In this document: positions 1-7,860 of the stretch, one piece after another
How the letters are laid out: each line of letters opens with the position of its first letter
Numbering within the stretch: the first letter of the stretch is position 1
Assembly (NCBI RefSeq): GCF_000378625.1
Contig: NZ_KB905173.1
Coordinates: 1 to 64,000, forward strand
Origin: Colwellia piezophila ATCC BAA-637
Lineage (GTDB): Bacteria > Pseudomonadota > Gammaproteobacteria > Enterobacterales > Alteromonadaceae
Length of the DNA: 64,000 nt
Direction of reading: 5' to 3'
Made by a program: the position numbers and the translations under genes
The notes under the pieces: model-generated
The model's input: only the letters and a program-made list of their open reading frames with translations
Databases searched by the model: none
Told to the model about the DNA's origin: nothing

Positions 1-166
1 GACGGACATAACGGTTGATCGTTCCTGATTGATTTGTTCTTGGATCGATAGGCTTTCTACGTTTATCCCGTCGACACTGAATGACAACAGTATGCTCATT
101 ATCAAGTGTTATTGATTCAATACACTGTCCTGGAAGTTGAAAAAGTGTTGAAGAGATAGTTGGCAT
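1..166 (-). CDS. Transposase N-terminus, partial (ISL3-like)
   Basis: A minus-strand reading frame opens with ATG at 166 and stays open for 55 codons to the window edge, so only the N-terminus is visible. It begins MPTISSTLFQLPGQ and continues through a basic stretch, CRRDKRRKPIDP, to INRYVR. From memory this resembles the start of ISL3-family transposases of Shewanella and Vibrio, but the catalytic region is outside the window, so the family is an inference. The neighbouring gene (294-1163) ends 128 bases away on the same strand. The insertion-sequence end should lie between them, but I could not identify a terminal inverted repeat there. Confidence 0.5.
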   Translation of the reverse strand, partial: MPTISSTLFQLPGQCIESITLDNEHTVVIQCRRDKRRKPIDPRTNQSGTINRYVR

Positions 167-293
167 GACTTGATCATTATTCAATTGGGTGAAAAAATAA
201 TATTAAATCAATATGATAGATTAGCCAGAAGATACAATTATTTGCATCAAAGCGGAGAAGAGCCGATTTTGTATGGACAGAATATGCACTTTA

Positions 294-1163
294 TTATAAC
301 TGGGGGCCTGTATCATCATCATTTTTTGCAAGGGATACATAGTCTAAATTAATGGACACAAACCTCGTTAAATAAGATACAAAAGTTGCAGAATCTCTGC
401 CTGCATATATAGAATCATCACTTTCTCTATATCCCGCTCGTTCAACAAGCTCTAAAGTAATATTTTCAATAGAATCTTGAATTTCAGACAAAGTATCATC
501 TGGCGTATCTTCTGTAGTCAATGCGAAGAACTCAAAATTATACTGTTCAACTTCTTCTAAAGTATCCAACCATATGTACAAACTTCGTATATAGCTTCCA
601 TTTATCTCTTTACGCGAAATTGATTCTAACTCAGATAAAAGATCATTTAAAATAGGAATTAGGGCATTATTGAATGCATCAGGTAAAGCGGTGCGTAAGT
701 ATCTATTGGCGCGCCATAGAGGAATTGACTTTCTATAAACGTCTGGCAATAGAAAAACTTCAGGATTTGTATTTAGTAATTCGTATAAGCTGGATTTTGA
801 AATAGTAATGATATATTCAACTTTGGCTTCAAACCACTCTCCTTCAAGTTGAATTTGTAATTTACGAACGCTTTTTACAAATTGGTTACCAGCAAAAACT
901 TGCTTGTTTTTTATAGGTTTAAATATAGCTAATTCAACTGTAGTGTCTAGATCATCATTACTACAAGCTATATCACAATCTTGTGAAGTTACAACCAACA
1001 AAGAAGACTCGACAATCTTTGTCTTTTTGTTAACGTCCCTAAAATTAGCTTGAGTCCGAGAATCAATCCAAGTATTTCTTATATCTTCAGGGATCAAGGA
1101 TGCTTTTATATAGCTTCCTTGTCGTATACCCAACTCTCGAAAAAGTTTCTGACCTGCTGACAT
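294..1163 (-). CDS. Unknown protein with QDCD motif, third gene of operon
   Basis: Encodes 289 residues; I do not recognise a named family. The N-terminal third carries a hydrophobic strand leading into VVTSQDCDIA (about residues 56-65), a C-D signature reminiscent of small families found in mobile and defence DNA. The rest is charged and mainly helical, with no signal peptide and no membrane segment, so it should be cytoplasmic. It is the last gene of a three-gene minus-strand unit: its ATG lies 2 bases after the stop of the HTH gene (1166-1777), which implies co-translation. The C-terminus ends close to a transposase fragment, so loss of a few C-terminal residues by insertion is possible. 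Any function in defence is inference from company and compactness only. Confidence 0.75.
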   Translation of the reverse strand: MSAGQKLFRELGIRQGSYIKASLIPEDIRNTWIDSRTQANFRDVNKKTKIVESSLLVVTSQDCDIACSNDDLDTTVELAIFKPIKNKQVFAGNQFVKSVRKLQIQLEGEWFEAKVEYIITISKSSLYELLNTNPEVFLLPDVYRKSIPLWRANRYLRTALPDAFNNALIPILNDLLSELESISRKEINGSYIRSLYIWLDTLEEVEQYNFEFFALTTEDTPDDTLSEIQDSIENITLELVERAGYRESDDSIYAGRDSATFVSYLTRFVSINLDYVSLAKNDDDTGPQL

Positions 1164-1165
1164 AT

Positions 1166-1777
1166 TTATGTATGTCTTGTTAGTTCAGCTAAAGTGACAT
1201 CACTATCCATAGCATTTGAACTTAAATTGTTTTCTGCCATTCGTTTTGAAAGTTGATAAGCGAAAGATGATATTTGATCAATATTTAAGTCACTCTTTGA
1301 AAGCAAGTTAAGCAGTGACTCACCTTGAATAGTAAAGTTCTTTGCCATTGCTCCTGGGCTTTTTTCAAATATGGTCGATAGCTTCTGAAATATCTCATTT
1401 AGGAACTGTGTACGCTCTAATGTATCAGCATTTACAGCATGATTAATTGATGACTGCTTCATATAATTATGGACTGTCTGTCGAGTAACGCCAAATATCT
1501 GGGCAACATCTTTATTTGGCAATCCTAAAGCTACTTTAACCACTTTTATTACGTCAGAAACACCTATTACTTCTTGAGCTTTTTTATCCGCAGGTTGTTT
1601 TGTAAAAGCATTAGTTGATCGCCAAATCGCTCCATGTAAGTTATTAACTTCCAATGTGACTTCATCAGAATCAAATACAGGGAATTCGTCTGTGGCTATA
1701 CACGTATTAAAAGCCATAGCTCCAGCTACAATAATAGCAGCATGGATTTTAGGGGTAGTAGTAGTAGTCCAATACAT
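1166..1777 (-). CDS. HTH-domain protein, second gene of operon
   Basis: Encodes 203 residues. A helix-turn-helix is visible around residues 89-109 (NKDVAQIFGVTRQTVHNYMK), typical of DNA-binding regulators or Fis/resolvase-like HTH domains. The N-terminus is odd: MYWTTTTTP, encoded by a short GTA/ACT triplet run, leads into a hydrophobic stretch (residues about 12-28) that could be a membrane segment or a buried helix. The C-terminal half is helical and uncharacterised. The start lies 12 bases after the stop of the TIGR04255 gene, and the stop is 2 bases before the next ATG, so the three genes form one operon. It may autoregulate through the direct repeats upstream of the operon (2704-2738); that is inference. 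Confidence 0.75.
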   Translation of the reverse strand: MYWTTTTTPKIHAAIIVAGAMAFNTCIATDEFPVFDSDEVTLEVNNLHGAIWRSTNAFTKQPADKKAQEVIGVSDVIKVVKVALGLPNKDVAQIFGVTRQTVHNYMKQSSINHAVNADTLERTQFLNEIFQKLSTIFEKSPGAMAKNFTIQGESLLNLLSKSDLNIDQISSFAYQLSKRMAENNLSSNAMDSDVTLAELTRHT

Positions 1778-1789
1778 TAGTAATTTCCT

Positions 1790-2659
1790 TTACGCATTTT
1801 TAATTTTCCAAGCCTGTTTAGCGGTGTCGGTAATAGTGCCCCAAAAGACTTGATTGGCATACATATATAGGTTTTCAATAGTCGCATTTAAAAAACTGAT
1901 ATCAAATACAGGACTGCCTACAAATGAGTATTGATGATCAATATCTAAAATGCCATAAGTGGGGCAATCTAATTCTAGCCACCATTGATGTCCTTGAATT
2001 CTTAGTCCTCCTCGAGGATCAGCTTCTATTAGATTATCCGGTAACACTTTATGAACTCGCCCTTGTTCACTAGGTATTTCTTCAAAATTCACACTCATAA
2101 CCTGACTTTCATTTAACTGTGCTTGTGTAAAGGTTTTTCCATAACGCTTTACAGGTGTATCAAGCATAGATAATGACATTGGAAGCACTTCGCTTGAAAC
2201 ATAGTCAGACAATGATGAACCCCGTTTCGGCGCAATTAAATCAACATAACGTAATCCAACACTTTTTAATAGAACTTTATCAAAATTTGGAACAACATCG
2301 ATACATGCTTGCAAAGCACTAACAAATTTCTTATGAAATTTTTCAAAACACTGATAATCAGTCGTTTTAATAATTAAAGCATGATCAGAAACTTGAACTA
2401 CATCCATTTCACCAGAAGCACGAAACAAAGTACGATGAACATTAGTGATTTTCTGCTTAGGGGGCTGATTATGACCACTAAAAACAAACTCTACTACTTC
2501 TTGTTGGCTATCAATTCGCTCAGGAAAACCCTCTTCAATCATACGTTGGTGTAGAGAGTTGGATATTTCTTGAGTCATTGCCGATAGAGCAGGGTTCTTT
2601 GAAAATTCTAGGTGAATCACAGCATGAACTAGCGGAGCCTCTTCTAAAAACTTCTTCAT
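1790..2659 (-). CDS. TIGR04255 family protein, first gene of operon
   Basis: Encodes 289 residues. The N-terminus (EEAPLVHAVIHLEFSK) and the C-terminus (NATIENLYMYANQVFWGTIT, near residues 260-279) match my memory of the TIGR04255 family, described only as sporadically distributed in bacteria and archaea and of unknown function. The protein has no signal peptide or membrane segment. Sporadic distribution and a mobile setting fit an accessory, possibly anti-phage or regulatory, role, but no activity is established. It is the promoter-proximal gene of the operon with the HTH and QDCD genes. The upstream 100 bases are very AT-rich and contain two 19-base-spaced direct repeats. Confidence 0.75.
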   Translation of the reverse strand: MKKFLEEAPLVHAVIHLEFSKNPALSAMTQEISNSLHQRMIEEGFPERIDSQQEVVEFVFSGHNQPPKQKITNVHRTLFRASGEMDVVQVSDHALIIKTTDYQCFEKFHKKFVSALQACIDVVPNFDKVLLKSVGLRYVDLIAPKRGSSLSDYVSSEVLPMSLSMLDTPVKRYGKTFTQAQLNESQVMSVNFEEIPSEQGRVHKVLPDNLIEADPRGGLRIQGHQWWLELDCPTYGILDIDHQYSFVGSPVFDISFLNATIENLYMYANQVFWGTITDTAKQAWKIKNA

Positions 2660-3088
2660 TACTTATATTCCTAAATATAAATTAGTTGTCACTTTTAGTA
2701 ACGTTTTACACTTTTTTTGTCATTTTACACTTTTTTTGACATTCATAAAGAAGTTTAGTTCAACATCAGTTTTATTACATTATTTATTGAGTACCTCGAT
2801 ACATAATAAACACTATGTTTAGAGGCTAGATAAAATAAGATATGTGAACGTGGTATCTCAGTGATGTGCGATACATTAGCCAAATGTATGGTAAAAAATT
2901 TAACCATAATGTCTCCAAAGCGCACCAACTTGTCGTTAGAATATTTTTGAAATGTTGAATTTCTAAAATAAAACTAAAAGTGTATGTACCGGACTGCTCA
3001 AAAGGCAAGCCACAAAGAAGACATTAGATAATGTGTCTTCAAATTCTATTCGGATTAGTTTTTATATCTCTAATACCATAGTCTTTTG
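2660..3088. promoter_or_regulatory. Promoter region of the TIGR04255 operon, with direct repeats
   Basis: No gene is supported in this stretch. TTTTACACTTTTTTTG occurs twice, at 2704-2719 and 2723-2738, exactly 19 bases apart, upstream of the minus-strand operon; read in gene direction this is CAAAAAAAGTGTAAAA twice. The spacing and position fit a direct-repeat operator overlapping the promoter. The remainder (about 2760-3088) is AT-rich and holds a decayed segment with the word GCGCACCAACTTG near 2918, which recurs in similar form near 5358 and 6165. I see no RNA gene. Confidence 0.45.
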
Positions 3089-4228
3089 TTATGTTTTTTT
3101 CACCGACTCTAAATAGACATGAATTGTTTTACCTACCTCAACTTGATAGCTAACTACAGTGTTCAACCAGGATAATGTCTTAACTTCAATATCTAATTGA
3201 CCACTTGAGAAATAATCTCTTCCGAGAAACCTATGAGGCTGACCGCTTTCCAAGCAGTCTCTTGTATATTGGGCTGAGTAATATAGAGGTAAATCGTTTA
3301 TCTCAATATGACCCAAACCTACATAAATTTTTTCAAGCTCTATAGCTGACGTAGAATGAATTAAGTCGTTTCTAAATTGAATCAACTCAGGTAGATCTTC
3401 AAAAGTAGACTGCAACTGAGTAATATCTGCAATAAATTTAGCAGATAAAAACTTAGGAGTGATTCTTTTTACTTCATGGTGCTGTTTATCTCTCGCCCCT
3501 TTGAAAGTTAAGTCTTCAAGTTTAATTGAATTAATATATTGAATTAACTTTGCTGATAAATCCAAAGAAGAGCACAGTGATATCACTAAAGCAGTTATTT
3601 CTGTTGCTACCTGATATGAATTTTTTCCACTGTGGACAATTTCAGAAACACCCAATTGAGACAATGCTGTATAGGACTCATTAATACAATCTCGTTGTGC
3701 AATTAATAGGTTCGAATATCCTGTCATAGCTCGATTCAATAATGACATTATGTCACTACAAATTCTTGAAACTTGGTTTGTTGTTAGATAAACAATTAAT
3801 TCTTTTTCGCTGACAGGCGAATCATTTCTAGAACAGAATTCTTTGAACTGATTATGAATTAATTCAAGAGTTTGTTTAGATCCTTCACCGTAACCACAAT
3901 CACTATAAGCTATAGGAAATATTCCCATTACTGATTGAAAGCGATCTTTTTCCGATTGCTCTAAAAGAGAATTTAAAAATGAGTAATGAATATGAGCTAC
4001 GTAATAATACTCGAGGTTTTCCCAGTTAAAGTCAGAAAGATCAGGAAATTTATAGGTAACACCTAATGATACTAGCTTCTGGACATTAGCAATTTTTTTT
4101 AAATTTTCATCTAATTTATCTATACTTGAATTGAAAGGTATAGAACAAGTACCAAAAATATCTTCAATCACATATCTATCATTACTGATACTTTTAACGA
4201 ACAATCCTTTTGATGTAAAATAATGCAT
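3089..4228 (-). CDS. Unknown protein with HEPN-like RxxxxH motif
   Basis: Encodes 379 residues; no named family recognised. It has no signal peptide or membrane segment. The C-terminal half is strongly helical and contains FRNDLIHS at about residues 285-292, which fits the R-x4-6-H signature of HEPN ribonucleases and related helical domains. A basic, histidine-containing loop (DKQHHEV) precedes it. HEPN domains are common in toxins and abortive-infection proteins, so an RNA-targeting effector is possible; the motif alone is weak evidence because it is short. It stands alone on the minus strand, between the TIGR04255 operon and an Mrr-like nuclease gene, with gaps of 429 and 170 bases, so it probably has its own promoter. 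Confidence 0.6.
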   Translation of the reverse strand: MHYFTSKGLFVKSISNDRYVIEDIFGTCSIPFNSSIDKLDENLKKIANVQKLVSLGVTYKFPDLSDFNWENLEYYYVAHIHYSFLNSLLEQSEKDRFQSVMGIFPIAYSDCGYGEGSKQTLELIHNQFKEFCSRNDSPVSEKELIVYLTTNQVSRICSDIMSLLNRAMTGYSNLLIAQRDCINESYTALSQLGVSEIVHSGKNSYQVATEITALVISLCSSLDLSAKLIQYINSIKLEDLTFKGARDKQHHEVKRITPKFLSAKFIADITQLQSTFEDLPELIQFRNDLIHSTSAIELEKIYVGLGHIEINDLPLYYSAQYTRDCLESGQPHRFLGRDYFSSGQLDIEVKTLSWLNTVVSYQVEVGKTIHVYLESVKKT

Positions 4229-4329
4229 TCTTTTTTCTTATTTTAATTACTTAGACCTAAAAATACTTAACACTTTGATGAGCCAAATTAGTTGATCACT
4301 ACAATCACTTAAGCGGACAAAAATTGTTA

Positions 4330-4372
4330 GCTATAACTAGTGTGGCGGAGCGAAACCGCCAACTGTATTTAG
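4330..4372. terminator. Long imperfect hairpin downstream of nuclease gene
   Basis: The core GGCGG (4344-4348) pairs with CCGCC (4356-4360) around the loop AGCGAAA. The stem extends imperfectly outward to GCTA (4330) and TAGC (4369-4372). Read on the minus strand it follows the nuclease gene that stops at 4399 and is followed by AATTTTT, so it can act as a terminator. Its shape also recalls integron-type recombination hairpins, so a mobile-element origin is an alternative. Confidence 0.45.
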
Positions 4373-4398
4373 CCCAGCATGAACGGCTTATGTCCAAA

Positions 4399-5238
4399 CT
4401 ATTCCTCTTGCATGAATGCTAATCTTTGTTCACTACTTAACGAATATCTATGGTTGTTAGATTCAGAAGAAATGAATTTCTCTATACTTTCCTGTCCTCT
4501 TAGCCAATTACATACTCGATGACGATCTATTTGATTTGGGAAAACTTCGATTAAATCCATGTCGTGACAAGGTACTGTAAATGTTTCAAAACGATTTTGA
4601 GTTAAATTTACAAAGAAATAGGTGCCTCGATAATAGTTTACATTTTTATGAAGTTGATTTTTGTAATCAGGAATCTTTCCTAGCATTAGCTCATAGTGCG
4701 TATCAATTTCATCATCAAAGCATAAGTCTAAGTTAAACAACTTTGATACTGCATGACCTAGAGTTAAGTTATCAGCAAAATACTTACTATAATAACGATA
4801 GTAAACATTGTAGTTTTTTTCGTCTTTTAGTGTCTCTTCGATATCATTCCAAAATTTAACTTCAACAATAAAATTCAGGTTATTAGACGTATTAATATCA
4901 CGAACAATTTCCTGAACTTTTACATCACGATCGCAGGTTGTGTAAATAAATAGCGTAGTGATAGCGGGGTTAAACCCTTCGGCTTTACTAACTTCAGTTT
5001 GGATATCTGCTTTTGTTAGTTGTTTTCCTGTAGCTCTACACTTGCATTGAATGCCTATCCAATCACCAGATGCCTTTATCCTAGCAAACACATCAACACC
5101 TTGCTGAGTCTGCCCACGCCTTCCATTTAATTCGACAAGCTCATAGGTTACATCGTTTCTGTAAATATCACGGCACAAATACTCAAACTTTTCTCCATCA
5201 GTAATCTTAGGAATACTGATCGTCCTTAAATCATTCAA
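4399..5238 (-). CDS. PD-(D/E)XK nuclease, Mrr/Cap4-like N-terminus
   Basis: Encodes 279 residues. The N-terminal half carries the nuclease signature GRRGQTQQGVDVF (Asp49) followed by GIQCKCR (Gln64, Lys66), with an upstream glutamate at residue 19. This is the Mrr-like restriction endonuclease fold also used in Cap4 and in nuclease-STAND defence proteins, so DNA cleavage is well supported. The C-terminal half (about 150-279) is unlike anything I recognise and may sense a signal or bind a partner. There is no methyltransferase or NTPase beside it, so this is not a classical restriction-modification operon. A type IV or stand-alone anti-phage effector is the likeliest reading. Regulation is not visible. 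Confidence 0.7.
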   Translation of the reverse strand: MNDLRTISIPKITDGEKFEYLCRDIYRNDVTYELVELNGRRGQTQQGVDVFARIKASGDWIGIQCKCRATGKQLTKADIQTEVSKAEGFNPAITTLFIYTTCDRDVKVQEIVRDINTSNNLNFIVEVKFWNDIEETLKDEKNYNVYYRYYSKYFADNLTLGHAVSKLFNLDLCFDDEIDTHYELMLGKIPDYKNQLHKNVNYYRGTYFFVNLTQNRFETFTVPCHDMDLIEVFPNQIDRHRVCNWLRGQESIEKFISSESNNHRYSLSSEQRLAFMQEE

Positions 5239-5579
5239 TAACTACTCCTGTGCTATAAGTTTGCACTTGTACATAATGCTTATTATGGATATTTATCAGT
5301 ATTATGACACGAATAATTCATTAGAAAATATATAGCAAAAAAATTATTGTTAAAGTAATGCGCACCAAGTTGTCATAAAACCTACGGCGATTTGTACCCC
5401 AAGCCGAAATAGGCTTAATCGTCACAAGCGGCGACAATCAGACAGCTTTTGTTGTTCAAATCCTACCTCCAATGCCTAAACTAAACCGCTCCGTAGTATT
5501 TGTGTACTTGCCTAGCATAGTGGATGTAAATGGATGGACAGTAGAGATATTTTGCCATGAGCAACTCCAGAATCAATGG
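5239..5579. other. Gene-poor gap with degenerate repeats
   Basis: No convincing gene is present; the open frame crossing this stretch lacks a ribosome site and resembles nothing. Around 5356-5375 the word GCGCACCAAGTTGTCAT recurs in related form near 2918 and 6164, marking a dispersed element of the accessory region. The rest holds AT-rich DNA upstream of the nuclease gene and nothing further that I can support. Confidence 0.4.
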
Positions 5580-5629
5580 GTTGTCATATATGATAACAAG
5601 CCCCAACGTGTTATCATATTTGATAACAC
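5580..5629 (+). promoter_or_regulatory. Paired TGATAACA operators
   Basis: The site at 5608-5629 is a perfect palindrome with 9-base arms, GTGTTATCA and TGATAACAC, around TATT. A second, imperfect copy (TTGT, CATATATG, ATAACAA) sits at 5581-5599. The shared half-site TGATAACA begins at 5591 and again at 5621, exactly 30 bases apart, which is about three helical turns. The sites end about 18 bases before the start codon at 5648, so a repressor bound here would block the promoter or the initiation region. Autoregulation by the downstream gene is likely but inferred. Confidence 0.65.
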
Positions 5630-5647
5630 GACATTCAAGGAGTTATT

Positions 5648-6034
5648 ATGGATAGCAGTGAAATTGAAAATATTAAAATTAAATCAAAGAATATGTATAA
5701 AGAAGTCTGTGACCCTACTTCTTTAATTTATATGAATCTCGAAGAAAGCACTTTAAAAGCTATTATTAATAAGTTTTTAGATAGTAAAACGAGTAAAACA
5801 GATTTAAATGTTTTAATTAATCTAATGGATTTTTGGGACAAAGAAACAAGTTTTATTTATGTTGAATCTTTTGATTTATTTCGATTAAAAACAGGTGTTC
5901 TATTAACTAACGGGAACCTATCAAGAGCAATTAAAAGCTTAGAAGAAAAAGGGTTTATTATTAAGGCCGACACTCATAATAAATTACAGTATTTATTTAA
6001 TATCCCACTTCAATTATTAAAAGAAAACCTTTGA
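5648..6034 (+). CDS. Small winged-helix-like protein, unknown
   Basis: Encodes 128 residues, very AT-rich. AAGGAG at 5637-5642 sits 5 bases before the ATG, so the start is well supported. The C-terminal half reads like a winged helix: a recognition-helix-like stretch, LTNGNLSRAIKSLEEKGFII (about residues 86-105), followed by a strand pair. That pattern is typical of MarR-like and replication-initiator wings. The N-terminal half is helical and unrecognised. Together with the paired palindromes just upstream, it is best read as a self-regulating DNA-binding protein of a mobile element. It has no partner gene in tight linkage. Confidence 0.6.
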   Translation: MDSSEIENIKIKSKNMYKEVCDPTSLIYMNLEESTLKAIINKFLDSKTSKTDLNVLINLMDFWDKETSFIYVESFDLFRLKTGVLLTNGNLSRAIKSLEEKGFIIKADTHNKLQYLFNIPLQLLKENL

Positions 6035-6546
6035 TGATTGAGTGGAACGTCACAAATAATAAACTGAGGCTAAGGGCGTGAAGCGAGTTAGCGCGGGGAT
6101 AGCTATGTCAGCTTTATGATTAGGAAGTTGACCTTCGTATTCAGACTAAAAGGACTATAATGCGCACAAAGTTAGCATTAATAATTTGATGATGAATGAC
6201 CGCTGTGATGGCTTAGTTGCTTGTCAGGATAAAGGCTGAACTATGTCTTTTGAACGTTCTAAACAGCCCAGAAAGCAATTGGTTGTGGCGATAACAGGTC
6301 GAATTCGACCTGTTTGAAAAAACGAATTCGGGAGGATTAAACTTTGAGGTCACATTTTATTATTTCAAACTTGAGATATCAACTTCCGCTCCTAGTAAGT
6401 CAGAAAAATGTCTATACACTAGTTGTCGTAATTTGTGCAAGAGTCTGTTGCAAAATTAAGTCGGCCACAGGAGGTTATTGCACACAGCAGTCGATAATAA
6501 TTTATAATATAAATGAAGTTTTATTAATGCTAGGCACGATATCGTT
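6035..6546. repeat. Repeat-bearing gap before antitoxin remnant
   Basis: No gene is supported. A segment at about 6164-6252 recurs as a diverged direct copy at about 6757-6840; both share GACCGCTGTG and TGGCTTAGTTG. A 22-base perfect palindrome lies at 6293-6314: arm AACAGGTCGAA followed directly by its reverse complement. CGAATTCG appears again at 6323-6330. A TTG-started frame at 6344-6550 has no family resemblance and I do not call it. Confidence 0.45.
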
Positions 6547-6753
6547 ATGAAAATACTGCACGTTCAATCAGATGAAGAATTACAGCTTGCGCTCTCGCGA
6601 ATCAACGAAATTTGGGAGGTAGCTGTAGAAGGCACTCCAGAATTTTCCGAGCTTGATCATTTAGCAACTTTAGTTAATGATTATGAAGATAAATTAATTA
6701 TCGAAGAGCGGAAAAACCAACCAGAAATCAAGGTCAGTATTAACGATTTATAA
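6547..6753 (+). pseudogene. HigA-like antitoxin N-terminal remnant
   Basis: Encodes 68 residues. The stretch EGTPEFSELDHLATLVNDYE (residues 28-47) matches the N-terminal helical region of HigA2-type antitoxins and related HTH regulators, in which a Cro/C1-type HTH normally follows to give about 110-130 residues. Here the frame stops straight after that region, so the DNA-binding domain is missing. No HigB-type toxin gene is recognisable upstream or downstream. It could still be a functional short protein, but the direct-repeat copies on both sides (about 6164-6252 and 6757-6840) suggest a decayed, once mobile toxin-antitoxin unit. Confidence 0.6.
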
Positions 6754-7461
6754 CAGCACAAAGTCATGCTAAGACAATTACGTGAACGACCGCTGTGGTG
6801 GCTTAGTTGTCTGTCAGAATGAAGGTAGATCTACGTCTTCTATATTGGTGTTAACGTCGTATCAGAGGAGACCGTTTTAGTGCTGATTTAGGGTGTTAGA
6901 AAAGGTCTCGAATGTGGCTTGAGTTGACTCACAGATTCCACTAGACAGTTTGTAGTTCAGAAATAGCTTTTTCAAAAATCACTCGTGACTCATATTATGT
7001 ACATGAAAAAGATTCACACATTGTTGCATAAAACAGCCTTTCCTTACTTACAAAACAAGCTTTCGAAAGACTATTAATACTTTACCCCTCAAGAAAAGGT
7101 GCCTTTAGCAAGGGATGTGCCGCAAGCTCATAACAATATTTATTTTGCATTTTAAGATATTAAAGGATAGTTTAGATTATTCACGACCCACTAGGGGGAC
7201 TAAATAGGGGAACTAGATAGTCATCGTGTTTTTAACGTTTTGTATTTAAAGGGTTTCGGCTACAGCTTTGTCACAATCTAGCATAGGCGCAACGCTTAGC
7301 CTATGATCTATTGTAGAGCTTGGTGTATATGGGCTTGAGTCAGTAATTATGGTCATCTGGTAATACTCTAAGTCGCCTTGAATCGCCTTACTTTCGTTGG
7401 AATTCCGTTTAAGGTGTTCCAAATGCATCCCATTTTTAGTAGGACGATTAAGGATAATACA
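6754..7461. other. Gene-less decayed stretch with second repeat copy
   Basis: Positions 6757-6840 hold the second copy of the repeat that also lies at 6164-6252, so the antitoxin remnant is bracketed by direct repeats. From 6850 to 7240 I see only short broken frames; the stretch around 7030-7140 could be a wrecked coding remnant but I cannot assign it. Two near-copies of AGGGG(A/G)ACTA lie at 7193-7220. The final part leads into the broken integrase. Confidence 0.35.
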
Positions 7462-7821
7462 ATGGCATCAGTAACAATTGATAAACGCCAAAAGGCTAAC
7501 GGAGACTTTAGCTACCGTTACCCACTTCGCGTAAAAAAGAATGGTGTAATTATACATAGAGAATCTAAAACATTCAGTAAAAAATAATTTGCTAAGACTT
7601 GGGGGAAGATACGTAAAGAGGCTGTACCCGTACTCATTGAAATGAAGTTAATAGGCAAAAGCTAAAAACGAACAGCTAGACCTACAGAAGATGAACTGGA
7701 AAAATTAACAACCGCATTAACTGAAAGCCAGAACAAGCAAGGAAGTAATATTCCTTTTGTTGATATTCTTAACTTTTCAATACTTACCTGCATGATAAAT
7801 TTGCGAGTAATGACTCATTAG
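7462..7821 (+). pseudogene. Degraded tyrosine recombinase (phage-type integrase)
   Basis: The ATG at 7462 opens a typical integrase arm-binding domain: MASVTIDKRQKANGDFSYRY, then VKKNGVIIHRESKTFSKK, ending at an in-frame TAA (7585-7587). The frame resumes as FAKTWGKIRKEA, hits a second stop after LIGKS, and resumes again as RPTEDELEKLTTAL and IPFVDILNFSILTCM, the start of the catalytic domain. The core-binding domain (about 90 residues) has been deleted between the first and second parts, and the catalytic Arg-His-Arg-Tyr region is gone. So the gene is dead, with at least two stops, one deletion and a truncation. It marks a former prophage or integrative element. Confidence 0.8.
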
Positions 7822-7860
7822 GAAAGGTAAAATAGCGAGGTATCATAAACAGCTAAAGAG

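Noticed and set aside
2826-3008. Small membrane protein between the two minus-strand genes
   Set aside because: The frame lacks a ribosome site and overlaps decayed repeat-like sequence.
6344-6550. Toxin gene upstream of the HigA-like fragment
   Set aside because: The frame has a TTG start, no ribosome site and no resemblance to HigB or RelE proteins.
7462-7821. Integron integrase for the attC-like site
   Set aside because: The visible text is a phage-type arm-binding integrase, lacks the IntI-specific insertion and is broken.
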